From Eulemur rufifrons (taxonomy: Eukaryota; Chordata; Mammalia; Primates; Lemuridae): 64,000 nucleotides of DNA. Location: contig NC_090989.1 in NCBI RefSeq assembly GCF_041146395.1, forward strand, positions 53,470,501-53,534,500, read 5' to 3'. The notes beneath the pieces were generated by a model. It had not been told where the DNA came from. It was given only the letters and a program-made list of their open reading frames with translations, and searched no databases. The position numbers were made by a program, and so were the translations under genes. Of the stretch, positions 53,741 through 64,000 are shown one piece after another (position 1 is the first letter of the stretch; each line of letters begins with the position of its first letter).

Positions 53741-56109
53741 CAGATTGGAATTATCAGTTGCATGTTATAATATAACTACTCACATTTTTTAAAAAAATAA
53801 AGAAGGGGATTGAAAGTATAAAAAGGGGAGAACATATTAACAAAATCGGCCAACCAAATTAAAAAAGAAACACCCAAAAAAACTTTTAGAAAAGAAAGAG
53901 ATATTTAATATTTGAAATTAAATTAGTAAATAATATTTGAAATTAAATAAGAGTAAGTAGTGGTTAATAGAAACTGAAGAAATTATTTGGTATGCAGTAT
54001 AAAGAGAAAAAGAGATAAAAAATATGCAAGAGTGTTAAGAGAACCAGAAGACAGATTAAGAAGCTCTGTGCATATCTAATTGAAATTCTTGGAGAGATAA
54101 AAATAATGAGGAATTTATGATATTTGAAATACCCGAGAATTTTCCAGAAGTGACGTTAAACCAATATAGGATTCAGAAAGTCTAATGAATCCAAACCTAG
54201 ATATCTTATCCTAAAATTGCAGAATTCCAAATACCAAGAGATCTTAAAAGTAGCCAGAGAAAAAAGTCAGATTGTCATAAAGAAAATAGTCTGATGATTG
54301 GCTCTTCAAAGGCAGCTACAAAAGCTAGAAGATAATAGAATAAAATCCTCAAAATGCTGAGATAAAATACTTGTCAAGCTAAAATTGTTCATCTAGCTAA
54401 ATTATCTTTCAAAACAATGTGAAAGACATTTTCAGAAACATAAAAATTGAGAGATTTTACAACTAATAGAACTATTTAAAAGAACTTGTAAAGATATTTC
54501 AAGGAAAAGAAAATTGATTCAGAAAGGTCTCAGTTGCAACAATATAAGCAAATAAAATGGTAAATTTATGCATAAAAAAACATTGAATTTTAAACTATAA
54601 AAATTTTTAATTTTTGAATTAAAGAAAACCTAGAACAAAATAACACATCAGGAGGGGTAACCAAAGTATTTTAAAATCTTTATATTGCTCATGAGGATTC
54701 TAATGATACTATCTTTATGCTATAATTTAAATATAATTATTAAATTTCTAAGATAATCATCGAAAGAATAGAGTGATATTTCCAGATAAGTAGAAGGAAA
54801 AAAAGAGAAAGGGAGAAAAATCCCCAAATAAAACAAAACCACCAAACCACAATTTCTCCCAAAAGAACCCTAAAAAGAAGGGAGAATTTAAGAAAAAGTG
54901 ATGAAAATTAAAAGTACAAAATAAGATGGTAGAAATTATTCCAAATATATCAATAGTCTCAGCCAATGTAAATAGACTAAACTCTCAGTTTTAGAAATAT
55001 TTTGAAAATGGAGGGGAAAATCCACCTATATGCTGCTTAAAAGCAATACACCTAAAACATAGGATACAAAAGGTAAAAATAGAAAGTTGACAAAAGATAT
55101 ACTAACCAAATAATCCAAAAGAAAGTGGTCATAGGTTATTAATATAAGCCAAAATTAACATGAAAACACAAAGCAATACTAGAGATAAAGAGGGATATTA
55201 CAATTAATAAAGTTAACATTTACTAGGAATACATAACAATCCTGATTTATATGTACCTACTACTACATATAAACCTGAAATTTACAGAACTACAAAGGGA
55301 AACCATAAGAATAAAACTTTAACAACTCTAATAGATTAATACATAAAGAAATCAATAAATTTTTGGAAGATTTGAAGAACACAGTTAATCTTGATCCAAT
55401 GTAAAACTTATAAGCTTCTCTGCTCTGGCAAACTGTTCTACTGCAAAAGGGTTAGAAGTCTGTCCACATCTTAATTTCCTTCATCATAGGGTTAGCTAAA
55501 AGTGAGCTCAGTGTCTTCAGCCTCTCAGTTCAGTTTCACCTGACCTCAAGCAGCCTCCTTCATTTACCCGAGTATGACATGATACAAAAACGTTTGAGAA
55601 GATCTGAGACAATGAACTTGTGTAGAAAACTATATTAAGCAAGTGGACTTTATCTTCAAGAACACATGGAACATTTATGAATATTATGACCACATTCTAA
55701 GTCATAAACTAAGTCTCAATGTACATCAAAGAATCAGAATTAGGCAGACACGCTCCTTGACAAATTAGAAGTCAACGTTTAAAAGGTAAGTAAAAACCCA
55801 TAAATTTGGGAATTATAAAAACACATTTCAAAATAGAGAACGAATAATTGAAGTTAAAACTGAAAGTATAATACCACCTACTTTTAGTTTATCGTTAAGT
55901 GATACTTAAAGAAAAATGCATGGCCTTAAATGCTTATGTTAGAAAAGGGTGAAAACTGATATTCAATAATATCGATCATAAAAAGTTGGAAAATAAACAT
56001 CAATAGGCCCAAATAGAAAAACAAACAAAAAGAACAATTAATTAAATAAAAAAAGAAAAATAGAATTAACCAAGCTACAGTTAATTCTTTGAAAAGACTG
56101 ATGACACTG

Positions 56110-56335
56110 GCAAGCTTCTAGATTAACAGTTTGCAGCTGCGGCCAACTCCCCCCCTCCCCCCAACATCTCTTTTTCAGGAGATACTTGGCACTGTCTATA
56201 GATACAACCTGTGGAAGGGAGTGTTAGTGGCATCTAGTAGGCAGAGAGGCCAGGAGTGCTGCTAAGCATCCTACAATGCACACGAAAGCCCCCTACAATT
56301 ATCTGACCCAAAATGTCAAGGCTGAAAAATCCTAT
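56110..56335. mobile_element. Ancient DNA-transposon fragment (MER type) nested in L1M
   Basis: 'gagatacttggcactgtctatagatacaacc', 'gttagtggcatctagtaggcagagaggccaggagtgctgctaagcatcctacaatgcac' and 'atctgacccaaaatgtcaaggctgaaaaatcc' match a common mammalian non-autonomous DNA transposon; the exact family is not certain. A C-run lies at 56150-56160. Confidence 0.6.
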
Positions 56336-57028
56336 CTAGATAAATGGATCAAAAATGAGAGAAGCCACAAGCAAATGATATTAAGGATGAGAAATGGGGC
56401 CAGGTCTGCAAGTCTGCAGAAATTAAGAAAGAAAATAATATTATTAACAACTTGATGCAAAAATGGCTGAACATTTAGATAAAATGGACACATTTCTAGA
56501 AAATATAAATTAGCAAAACTCAAGAATAAACAGAAAAATAGAAAGGTTCTATGACCATTAAATAAACTGACTCAATAGTTTTAAAATCTTGCTACAGATA
56601 ACAGGCACTCTCCTACACTGATGTTAAAGATATCATAAAGGGCAAGCTGGCATATTTATAAAAAGCAAATTCATTTACTCTCTGACACATCACTCCCATT
56701 TTTAAGAATCCATTCTATAGATACATCAGTATATATATGAAATGATATTTTTATCAAGTATATTTTGCAGCACTATTTGCAATAGCAAAAGTTTGAGAAC
56801 AGTAGTAATCTGCTATAGCTACTAACTGGGATACTAAAACTATGAAGAAGAATGAGAACATGCTGTGTACACTGATGTAGAAATGTCTCTAGGACATTAT
56901 GTTATAAATTTAAGAAAAGCATGATGCAAAACAGTATAAAATGCATGCCACCTTTTGTGTAAGAATGGCAGGGGTGGAGAAATAAGAATATACATATTTG
57001 CATTGGCTTGTATTTGTATAAAGAAAAT

Positions 57029-57030
<2 letters not shown>

Positions 57031-57065
<35 letters not shown>
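57031..57065. repeat. (AC)n microsatellite
   Basis: A pure AC tract of about 17 units inside old LINE sequence. Confidence 0.97.
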
Positions 57066-57067
<2 letters not shown>

Positions 57068-59271
57068 GGGATAGGTTGATATGGAGAGGGTTGGGAATGT
57101 GATTTCTCAACCAGAGAAGAGAAAAAGAAAATTCTCCTCAACTCACTTATGAGGTTATGATAATCTTGATAACAAAAACAGATGAAAACAATGCTATAAA
57201 ACTGGAAAATACACTCCAGCCCACTAAAGAATATATATAAAAAAATTTTAAATAAAACATTAGCAAAACCAGTGCTGAAATTTATTAAAAACATCTTGAC
57301 AAGTTTGCATTTCAGAAGCATTTGTCATTTGATTACATTAAAGATCTCAGCAGATGAAGAAATGCAATCAAGAAAAGTCAACATTTATTCATTAAAATAC
57401 AAATCACCAAACAAAAAAAACTCTCATGAAACTGAGTCTAAAAAAGAGCTTGCTTAACAGAGCAAAAAACTATTAAAAAAAAAAAGAGCCTTCTGCAAAC
57501 ATCATACATGAGGATGAAACATTAAAAACATAACTATTAAAAGCAAGAGCAAGGGAGATTCCTATTATTATTGCTTCTATTCAAAATGATTCTGTTGGTT
57601 CCTTATCAACACTATAAGAAAAAAAAATAAGAAAAAAAACTATACCTACATACTGTTACAATTTACTTCAAAAATCCCAAAGAAATCACAGAAATATTAG
57701 AATTAGAGAGTCTAAAAGGATACCAGACATAAAAATCAGTATGCAAAAGGTGATTGTATTTTTATATAATAGTAATAGAGTGCAAATTAAAATAGTTACC
57801 ATTTATAAATAAATAAATGTCACCTTGATGTAAATCTAGTAAAGATGTGCAAAACTCTATTGAAAACCATTACAGTTAATATAAAGTAAATGGAGAAAAA
57901 TATGTTTGTGGATAGCAAAACTTCATGTTGTAAAGATACTGTTTCCTCCCAAATTTATTTATAAACTTAATGTAATTCCAATATAAATCTCAACAGGCTT
58001 TTTTATGAAAGGTGAAAGGCTGATTCTAAAATTTATAGGGAAGTAGAGAGGGCTTAGAATAGCCAAAATAACTCTTGAAGGAGAAGAGTAAAGTTGGGGA
58101 GACCTGCCCTTCAACATCAGATTTATTAGGACACTGTTGTGTGGGTGCAGTGATAGATAAATAGACCAACAGCACAGATCAGAGAGAGCCCAGCAGAGAT
58201 CTGGGCTGATATTGCAGTGCCAGTGGGGTGGCAACACAGACCAGTGGTGACATTATGGCCTATTAAATAATGCTTAGCCATACGGCAGGGGCGGGGGAGG
58301 ACAAACACAAAACACAATTCTTCCTTCATGTCATACACAAAAATTAGTTCCAGATGGATTAAGGTTGTAGCTGTGAAAGACAAAAATTTACAACTTTTGG
58401 AAGAAAATATGGAAGAATATCTCTTTGGGATATAAGAGGACTTTTTAAACAAGGCACAAAAATTATAAACCATAAAAGAAAAGCATGATAAACTCAGTAA
58501 AATAATGTTTCTTTCTCAAAGAAATGATAAAGAAAGTAAAAGGACAAGTCACAAACTGGAAAAAGTACCCAGAATATTTCTATAACTTATTTGATTAATA
58601 AGGAAGAGACAAATAGCCCAGTAGGAAAATAAGCAAAAAAAGATATTTTGGGCAAGAAATATAATAAACCTTCTGTTTATCAAAACATATCATTAAAAAA
58701 TTGAAAAACAAGTTACAGACTGGGAGAAGATATTTACAATTCATATAACCAATAAAGGATTAGAATTGGGGTTACCTAAAGAATTTTCAAACATCAGTAA
58801 GGAATAGGCAAACCATATGCTAAAAGGATGTATGATACAAAAAGTATGGACAGGTTATTCATAAATATATAAACCCTAATGCCCATAGGGAAAGATGAGT
58901 AACCTAATAATCAGGGAAAAGTTAAAATCAAAAGATACATTCACACCCTTCAGATAGGCAAGAGCAAATATGTTAGCACCTCACAAGATCCGTTGTGGCT
59001 GGAATGTGGAATAGTTGGGGTGCATATGCTGCCGGTGGGTCTGTGCCTTGTTACTAATACTATGGAGAATTATTTGACGATGTCCAAATGAAGATGTCTG
59101 TTGAAGGCGTACATATCTTTTTACAAAGCAATACCACTTCTAGGCTCATTCCCTAGATGAAATTCCAAACGTGTAAACAAGAACACTTGTGCAAGAATGT
59201 TCACAGCAGCAGTGTTCATGAAGACAAGTAAGTTGGCAACAGCCTCAGTGTCCTACAATAGGCAGTGAATA

Positions 59272-59715
59272 ACGTGAACTCCCATGCGCCCAAAGAACTT
59301 GTCTGAATGCTGTGCTAAGGGATTTGACCAACTTCAGCCTGGCTGTCACCACCCTAGGCCATGTCCCTAAAAGTGCCCTCAGTCCCCATGCTGAGTCTTG
59401 GCTTAAGAAAATGAAGTGCTGCCACACCACAAATTGTGTACTGTCTGACCCATCTAGCCAAACCACTTTCAGTAATTCTTCACCTAATTCCTGTTATAAT
59501 TTTCCATTTCCACATACACCCTTAGTCCTTTTCATTGTCCCCCCTTTTCACCATTCCACAGTTCCTTTTAGTTTCCTATCTGTTCTTCCCTGAAAAACCT
59601 CAGCCACCTTGTAGCTGGAGTTGAGCTCACTTTACACTGGAGCCTCTCTTCCCTACTGCAGTGGTCCGAATAAAACCTATCTGGCCACCTTTAAGAAGTG
59701 CTTGGCACAGTTTTT
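59272..59715 (+). mobile_element. Solitary LTR (ERV1-like) nested in L1M
   Basis: An LTR-like block begins near tgaactcccatg. It ends with 'gagttgagctcac', 'ctctcttccctactgcagtggtcc', an AATAAA at 59669-59674 and 'gaagtgcttggcacagtttttctttg'. L1M 3' sequence stands on both sides, so it inserted into the L1. The tail shares its order of motifs with the LTR-like end near 49080-49170. No internal retroviral genes are present. Confidence 0.6.
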
Positions 59716-60155
59716 CTTTGAAAATACAAATATTTTATCCTTATACTGGAATGCAGAACAGCAATAAAAATAAATAAACCAGAGCTATGCTTATCAGTAT
59801 GGGTACATACCACAACTATTAATATAATGAGATTGAGAAAAAGGCTGCAAGAAGTACATACACTTAGACAAAGTTCAAAACCACAGGAAACTATACTATT
59901 ACAGGAAAACATACTGAAGTAGTGAAAATACACAGAAATGAAAGAAAAATGAAACCACGAGATTCTGGATGATGTTTACCTTTGGGGGAGAGGGAGGGCA
60001 GGAGGGGAATGCATTCAGAGAGCGTGTACACAGGACAGGGGCCTTTGACTACACTGGTTTTGTTTTATTTCTTAAGCTAAGTGGTAGGTACATAAAGTGG
60101 CCATTGTATTAGTCTCAATATTTTCTTGAATGTATAAAAGTTTTCACAATATATG

Positions 60156-62200
60156 TAATAGATGACTCACAGGTTAGGGCCAATTTACCAACTGGATTGA
60201 AAGTGCTAACGTATATAAATATACAGAGTGTTGTTCAAAACGGAGACAGAAGTAGATTAGCATTCAAGCCTAGATTAAAAAAAAAAAAAAAAAAGAGGGA
60301 AAATTATAGAGAATGGTCATGAAAACCATTTTAGAGACAATTTCCTGACCCAAGTCCAGGTTCTGGGGTTGGCGTTTCCCTGTTACTGAATCTGATGTGT
60401 CAGGCTAAGAAGTACAGTGGACTCACTTTGATCCGACTTCATGTTCATCGAGTGACATCATCATCTGTTCTCCTGTGTAGATTGTCTACAAGGGGAGAAT
60501 TTACTAGTCAGGTTCAAGTAAACATCTGCTTCAGTTGCCACTTTTATTTCCAATTTTAAATTAATTGGTGGGCATTTTGACTCCTTGATTAAAGTCTTGT
60601 TGGTTTCTGTGGCATGCATGATTCAGCATCCAAGCCCTGAACCTGCACAGATAAGGGCCAGGCTCTGAGTCACATTGGATTTACAAGAAAACCATGTGAC
60701 CTTGAGAGTCTCCTTTGTGGCTGGACATTTAGACTTCGTTGGTGAAACTCGACCAAGAAACACTTTCCATCTGAAGCCTCAGCAGTAACAGTACCTGTGT
60801 GCCTACATAATTTATTAGAATGCTAGTGTTAGGCTGTTGTTGCTATGGTAGGATTGGAGGTATTTTTACTTCCTTATCCCATGAAGGCAGTCAAACACTT
60901 CTGAGTCTCGGTTCCTTTGTCTCAAGGGCTTGTTTATGGCATTTGTCCTCAAAGTTGAAAATAAAAATTTAAAGTCCCTCCTCCAGGACATTTCACGGTC
61001 CTCAATTGTTTCTTTGGGAGTTGAATTATAGGTGAGCAAAGAAAGAGAGAAGTTAATACTTGGAGCTGAAGAGTCAAATCTTGACAGAGCAAGAGAGCTC
61101 AAGTGCTAGATTTTTTCCAGCATGGTGATATAGTGGATGTTTAGAGTGTCTTCAAGTGGCAGGTATATGTGCCCCACCCACACTTGGGGCTCCACGTTGG
61201 GTGTTAGCTGTGAACCATTCATGCAGGCTTTTCAGCATAGGAACTTCGGGAGGAGGGTCAAAGCCTCTGCAGCAGAACCTTGGAGAGGACTCCTGTGAGA
61301 CCAGGCCAACAGCAACCTGCAGCAGAAGGAGCAAAGATGGGGGCAGGGACCTCGTTTTCTGGGCAACAGGAAAGACTACCTCTAAGGAGGTGGATGGGCC
61401 TCCTAAAACGTGCTTGTGATTAAATTTCATGCAACCTTGACAAGTGAGGGCATGGCAGGATGCCAGATTGATTTGATTTACACAAATAAAGCAATGTAAA
61501 ATTTCTTGTACTAGAGTGTTGTAGAATAGTTCATACCTATTGTACAATGGTGAATTAATATTTTTAATCATTGCTTGATTTCACATTATCTTATTTGAAA
61601 GCAAGTCTACCTTTGGAGTGTGCAAATAAGAAATTTAGGAGTGGGGTTAGTATTTTATCCAGGCTCATGTAGTTGTTACCTGTTACTGCCTGCAAGACCC
61701 ATATAGACCATCCAGTCCACTTGGAAACACCCTCCCAAATGAACAGGGCTTCTCTTGCAGAAATAAATCATACCATATGCCTTCTTATCACTGCCCTGCT
61801 TTCCAGCCTCCAGTTTTACACTGGAGCATTTACATAAAGTAAACCACTCTTGATGTAGGGGAGATATCTGAGGAAAAGACTATTATAATATGGAATGAGA
61901 AAGGTAATTCATTCCTATATGTATTTGCTTTTGCCAAATTTAATTGTTTGCCTACAATGTGGCAGGCACACTTCTAGACACTGGGGTTTTGAAGAGGAAT
62001 GAATCACTGTCTCTGCCCTCAAGAAGCTTCGGATTCGGTGCAGACCCATCTACCATGCATTGCTGAAGGAAGTCAAAAAGGTCTGGGGTCCTAGTCAGCA
62101 GCAGATGGCAGAGTCGCATTCTTCTCTTACGCTGCCTGCTGGGCAAGCTGGTGTTTTATTTCTCAGGAATCCGGATCCCTGAAATGGTGTTAGAGCCACA
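60156..62200. other. Intergenic sequence, mostly without recognisable repeats
   Basis: An A-run lies at 60277-60294. 'gcctacaatgtggcaggcacacttctagacactggggttttg' at about 61950-61995 is an ancient mammalian repeat fragment. Open frames here (for example 61156-61419 and its shadow) show no recognisable domain. Confidence 0.4.
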
Positions 62201-62219
62201 GGGAAGGGGAAAAGTCCAA

Positions 62220-63180
62220 CTTGCCCTTTTAAGACTTTTGTTTAATGATCACTCCAGATTCACTATGGCTCATATGGCTCTGACAGTAAGTACACTAAAT
62301 AGTAATAATGCAATATAATAAAATTGACTTTTTAAATGTTGACATTGTGTCCCGATTATTTTACTTGGCTGCTGTTTATCAACGTACGCTCCACTAAAAT
62401 GACGCAAATTTCTGTCTTGAAAATTTTACTGGCCTCATTTTCTATCCACGATAATTTAACAAGTAAAGATAATTGGGCAAATGAAGATGAAAAAAGCATG
62501 GTAATCGCTTGTCATTCTATTCTAATCAGCAGATAATTCACCTAGTTCAGACATGCTACTATTTAATCTACCTCCTTTCAATTTGGGTAATATCGTACTC
62601 TAATCAGGACAATTAAAAGCTCACTCAATTATAAAGGACTGTTCCATACGGTAGAACAGAAAGCACTTAGCTATTTATATGTGCATTTTGCTTAATAGCA
62701 AATGCTTATGTGTCACCAACAAAAGGCAAACTCTTTGGCTCAGGTTTGGAGGTGTTCAATGAAAAGTAAGTAAATATTTGCTTAAACTCAATACCTCCAG
62801 TTTAACAAGAAAAAGGAAACAATTCTGAAGAAAAGTGAGAAGAAAAACTCTGCTGAAATTTGAAATTGATCCCATTTCTCCAAAATTAAATATATTCATA
62901 TTAAATCACTCCACTGGTTCTTGGGCTTTAGTAATTTTATCACCGTTTATTCATAATAGTTTTTTCATCTCTAGATGGGGGGAAAAAGCCCACCAAACAA
63001 TATAATAACAAACAGCTGTTGGATGTGATAGAAATTTCCGAGGGAATAAAATACGCTTAATACTATTTCTCTCATCTTTTTATTGTGTTTTGCAAGCTGC
63101 TTATCACTGAATAGTTTGCTTGTAATGTATTTATCACGTTATATAAAAAGTGAGAGGTGGTACAGTGAGCCTAATTTACA
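62220..63180. promoter_or_regulatory. Candidate conserved non-coding element cluster
   Basis: About 1 kb has no recognised repeat, is AT-rich with many TAAT/ATTA cores, and keeps isolated CpGs (caacgtacgctcc, tatccacgataattt, ggtaatcgcttgtc, aatatcgtactc). The texture is like a deeply conserved enhancer, but this is not shown by a single sequence. Confidence 0.25.
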
Positions 63181-64000
63181 TCCTGTGTGTGGAAAACAGT
63201 TTTTTCCTGAGTAGGTCTAGAAAAAGAATTCCTACCAAAAATCCAAAATCCACACCAATTCTGAACTGACATCCCTTACCCTGTCATGCTGGGCAGCAGT
63301 TGGTTACGACATTTTCCCTTTGTTTTTGTACAGTTTCAAGAGAGCTCACAAAAGCACTGTAGTGGAGCGTAATATCTGAGACACAGAATCTCCTCTATCC
63401 CCCAAGAACTCTCAAGGGTCTTGTGGGGTCCCTTCAGGATATTCTTCAAAGTGAAGGGCTTTGTCACTTTTCTGACAAAACGTTAAACCCAAGAGGAAAG
63501 TCCTTCTGTTTGTTTTATATTGAAAGTCTATTTCATTTCAAAAATAAAAGTTAAATCAAGTTAGTTGCTACTTATTGCATAGATTCTCAAGTCCTCCAAA
63601 GAGCCAAGTCCTTTCCCAGCCAGAATGTCTAAAAGATCAGGGATCCTTTTTGATAAATGTTGAACCATGATTCTGTGTTTATTTTCTAAGGTGTGGGCTG
63701 AGTAGCTTGGACACAGATGTAACAGTTAAAAGAAGAATTTGAGGATTTTATGTTTTAATCTACAAAAGTTGTTACAAATCTGCAGAATTGTCTAGCATGT
63801 GAAAGAAGAATCATTTCTTTGGGGGCTCTGTCTTGTCCATTTGCTGCTGCTGAGAGAGTTGGCCTAGGCAATTTGTCCAGCAGAAGTGGCCATGTCATAC
63901 CACTTGACCTATGACCGAACCAAGGGGACTGCATGGTCACTGGCCTATAATGTGATCTGTTACAAGACATTTGTCAAGACAAGGCCTGATGACAATTCAC
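63181..64000. other. Intergenic sequence at window end, nothing recognised
   Basis: No gene or repeat was recognised. In human the next gene downstream of TRAT1 is GUCA1C on the opposite strand. I found no sequence resembling its exons here. Confidence 0.4.

Larger units (their letters stand above)
53810..60155 (+). repeat. Mosaic of ancient L1 (L1M), sense, with nested elements
   Basis: Long stretches read as very old L1: ORF2 early part near 54960-55390 ('agccaatgtaaatagactaaactctcag', 'gctgcttaaaagcaatacacc', 'agagataaagagggatattac'), mid ORF2 near 55650-56060 and 57140-58500 (frame '...ctaaaatttatagggaagtagag'), and a 3' region near 58700-60150 ('acagcagcagtgttcatgaagac', 'gcagaacagcaataaaaataaataaacc', 'aagttttcacaatatatg'). 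At least three interruptions exist: 56110-56330, 56660-57100 (another old LINE end holding an (AC)n) and an LTR at 59272-59715. All frames are broken. Confidence 0.75.

Noticed and set aside
57028..57321. Frames with long VCVCVC runs, also at 1996-2202 and 56910-57110
   Set aside because: They are translations of AC microsatellites, not proteins.
61156..61571. Overlapping open frames of 87 and 139 residues on opposite strands
   Set aside because: No domain or family recognised, no splice context, and the two frames are shadows of one GC-richer stretch.
60156..64000. 3' exons of GUCA1C, the next gene in human
   Set aside because: No EF-hand-like coding sequence was seen on the minus strand. 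In human the gene lies further away than this window reaches.

Overview
This is a mammalian nuclear genomic window with sparse exons, large introns and about half recognisable interspersed repeats. The Alu elements show it is primate. Those at 34604-34948 and 37370-37705 are of the lemur/galago type, with 'cctgagcaagagcgagacc' in the left arm and 'gtgagctaggctgacgcca' in the right arm. Several L1 3' ends are also of the strepsirrhine type. The best guess is a lemur or another strepsirrhine, not a monkey, ape or human. I cannot name the species.

The window holds one protein-coding gene that I can support, on the + strand. It is TRAT1 (T-cell receptor-associated transmembrane adaptor 1, also called TRIM), with six coding exons at 5208-5214, 12208-12315, 20392-20428, 27348-27409, 29753-29841 and 34993-35250. 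All introns are GT-AG, the phases join cleanly, and the 561-nt CDS encodes 186 residues. That is the length I recall for human TRAT1, and its three signalling tyrosine motifs are conserved. The start codon and seven coding bases sit alone in exon 1, so a simple ORF scan misses it.

The introns carry: an ancient L1 fragment and a Tigger DNA transposon (intron 1); three L1 3' ends and MIRs (intron 2); an LTR remnant, an L2 and MIRs (intron 3); an Alu and a MER5-like element (intron 4); and an antisense RPL32 processed pseudogene plus a young Alu that lies 28 nt from the last exon (intron 5).

From 35.5 to 64 kb I find no protein-coding gene. The stretch is layered repeats: ancient L1 with an Alu (35.7-38.0 kb), an L1 ORF2 fragment (38.3-39.4), an L1 with a 5' inversion (44.5-47.4) that holds an Alu and a 40-bp mini-insertion, an LTR-type element (47.4-49.2) invaded by a hAT transposon with a perfect 8-bp target duplication, further LTR-like, Alu and L2/MER5 copies, and a 6-kb mosaic of ancient L1 (53.8-60.2) containing an LTR. 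The last 3.8 kb is almost repeat-free and may hold conserved non-coding sequence. In human, the flanking genes RETNLB and GUCA1C lie outside a window of this size, which fits finding only TRAT1. I saw no CRISPR array, bacterial operon or other novel coding system. The most unusual points are how repeats nest and how one Alu crowds the last splice acceptor.
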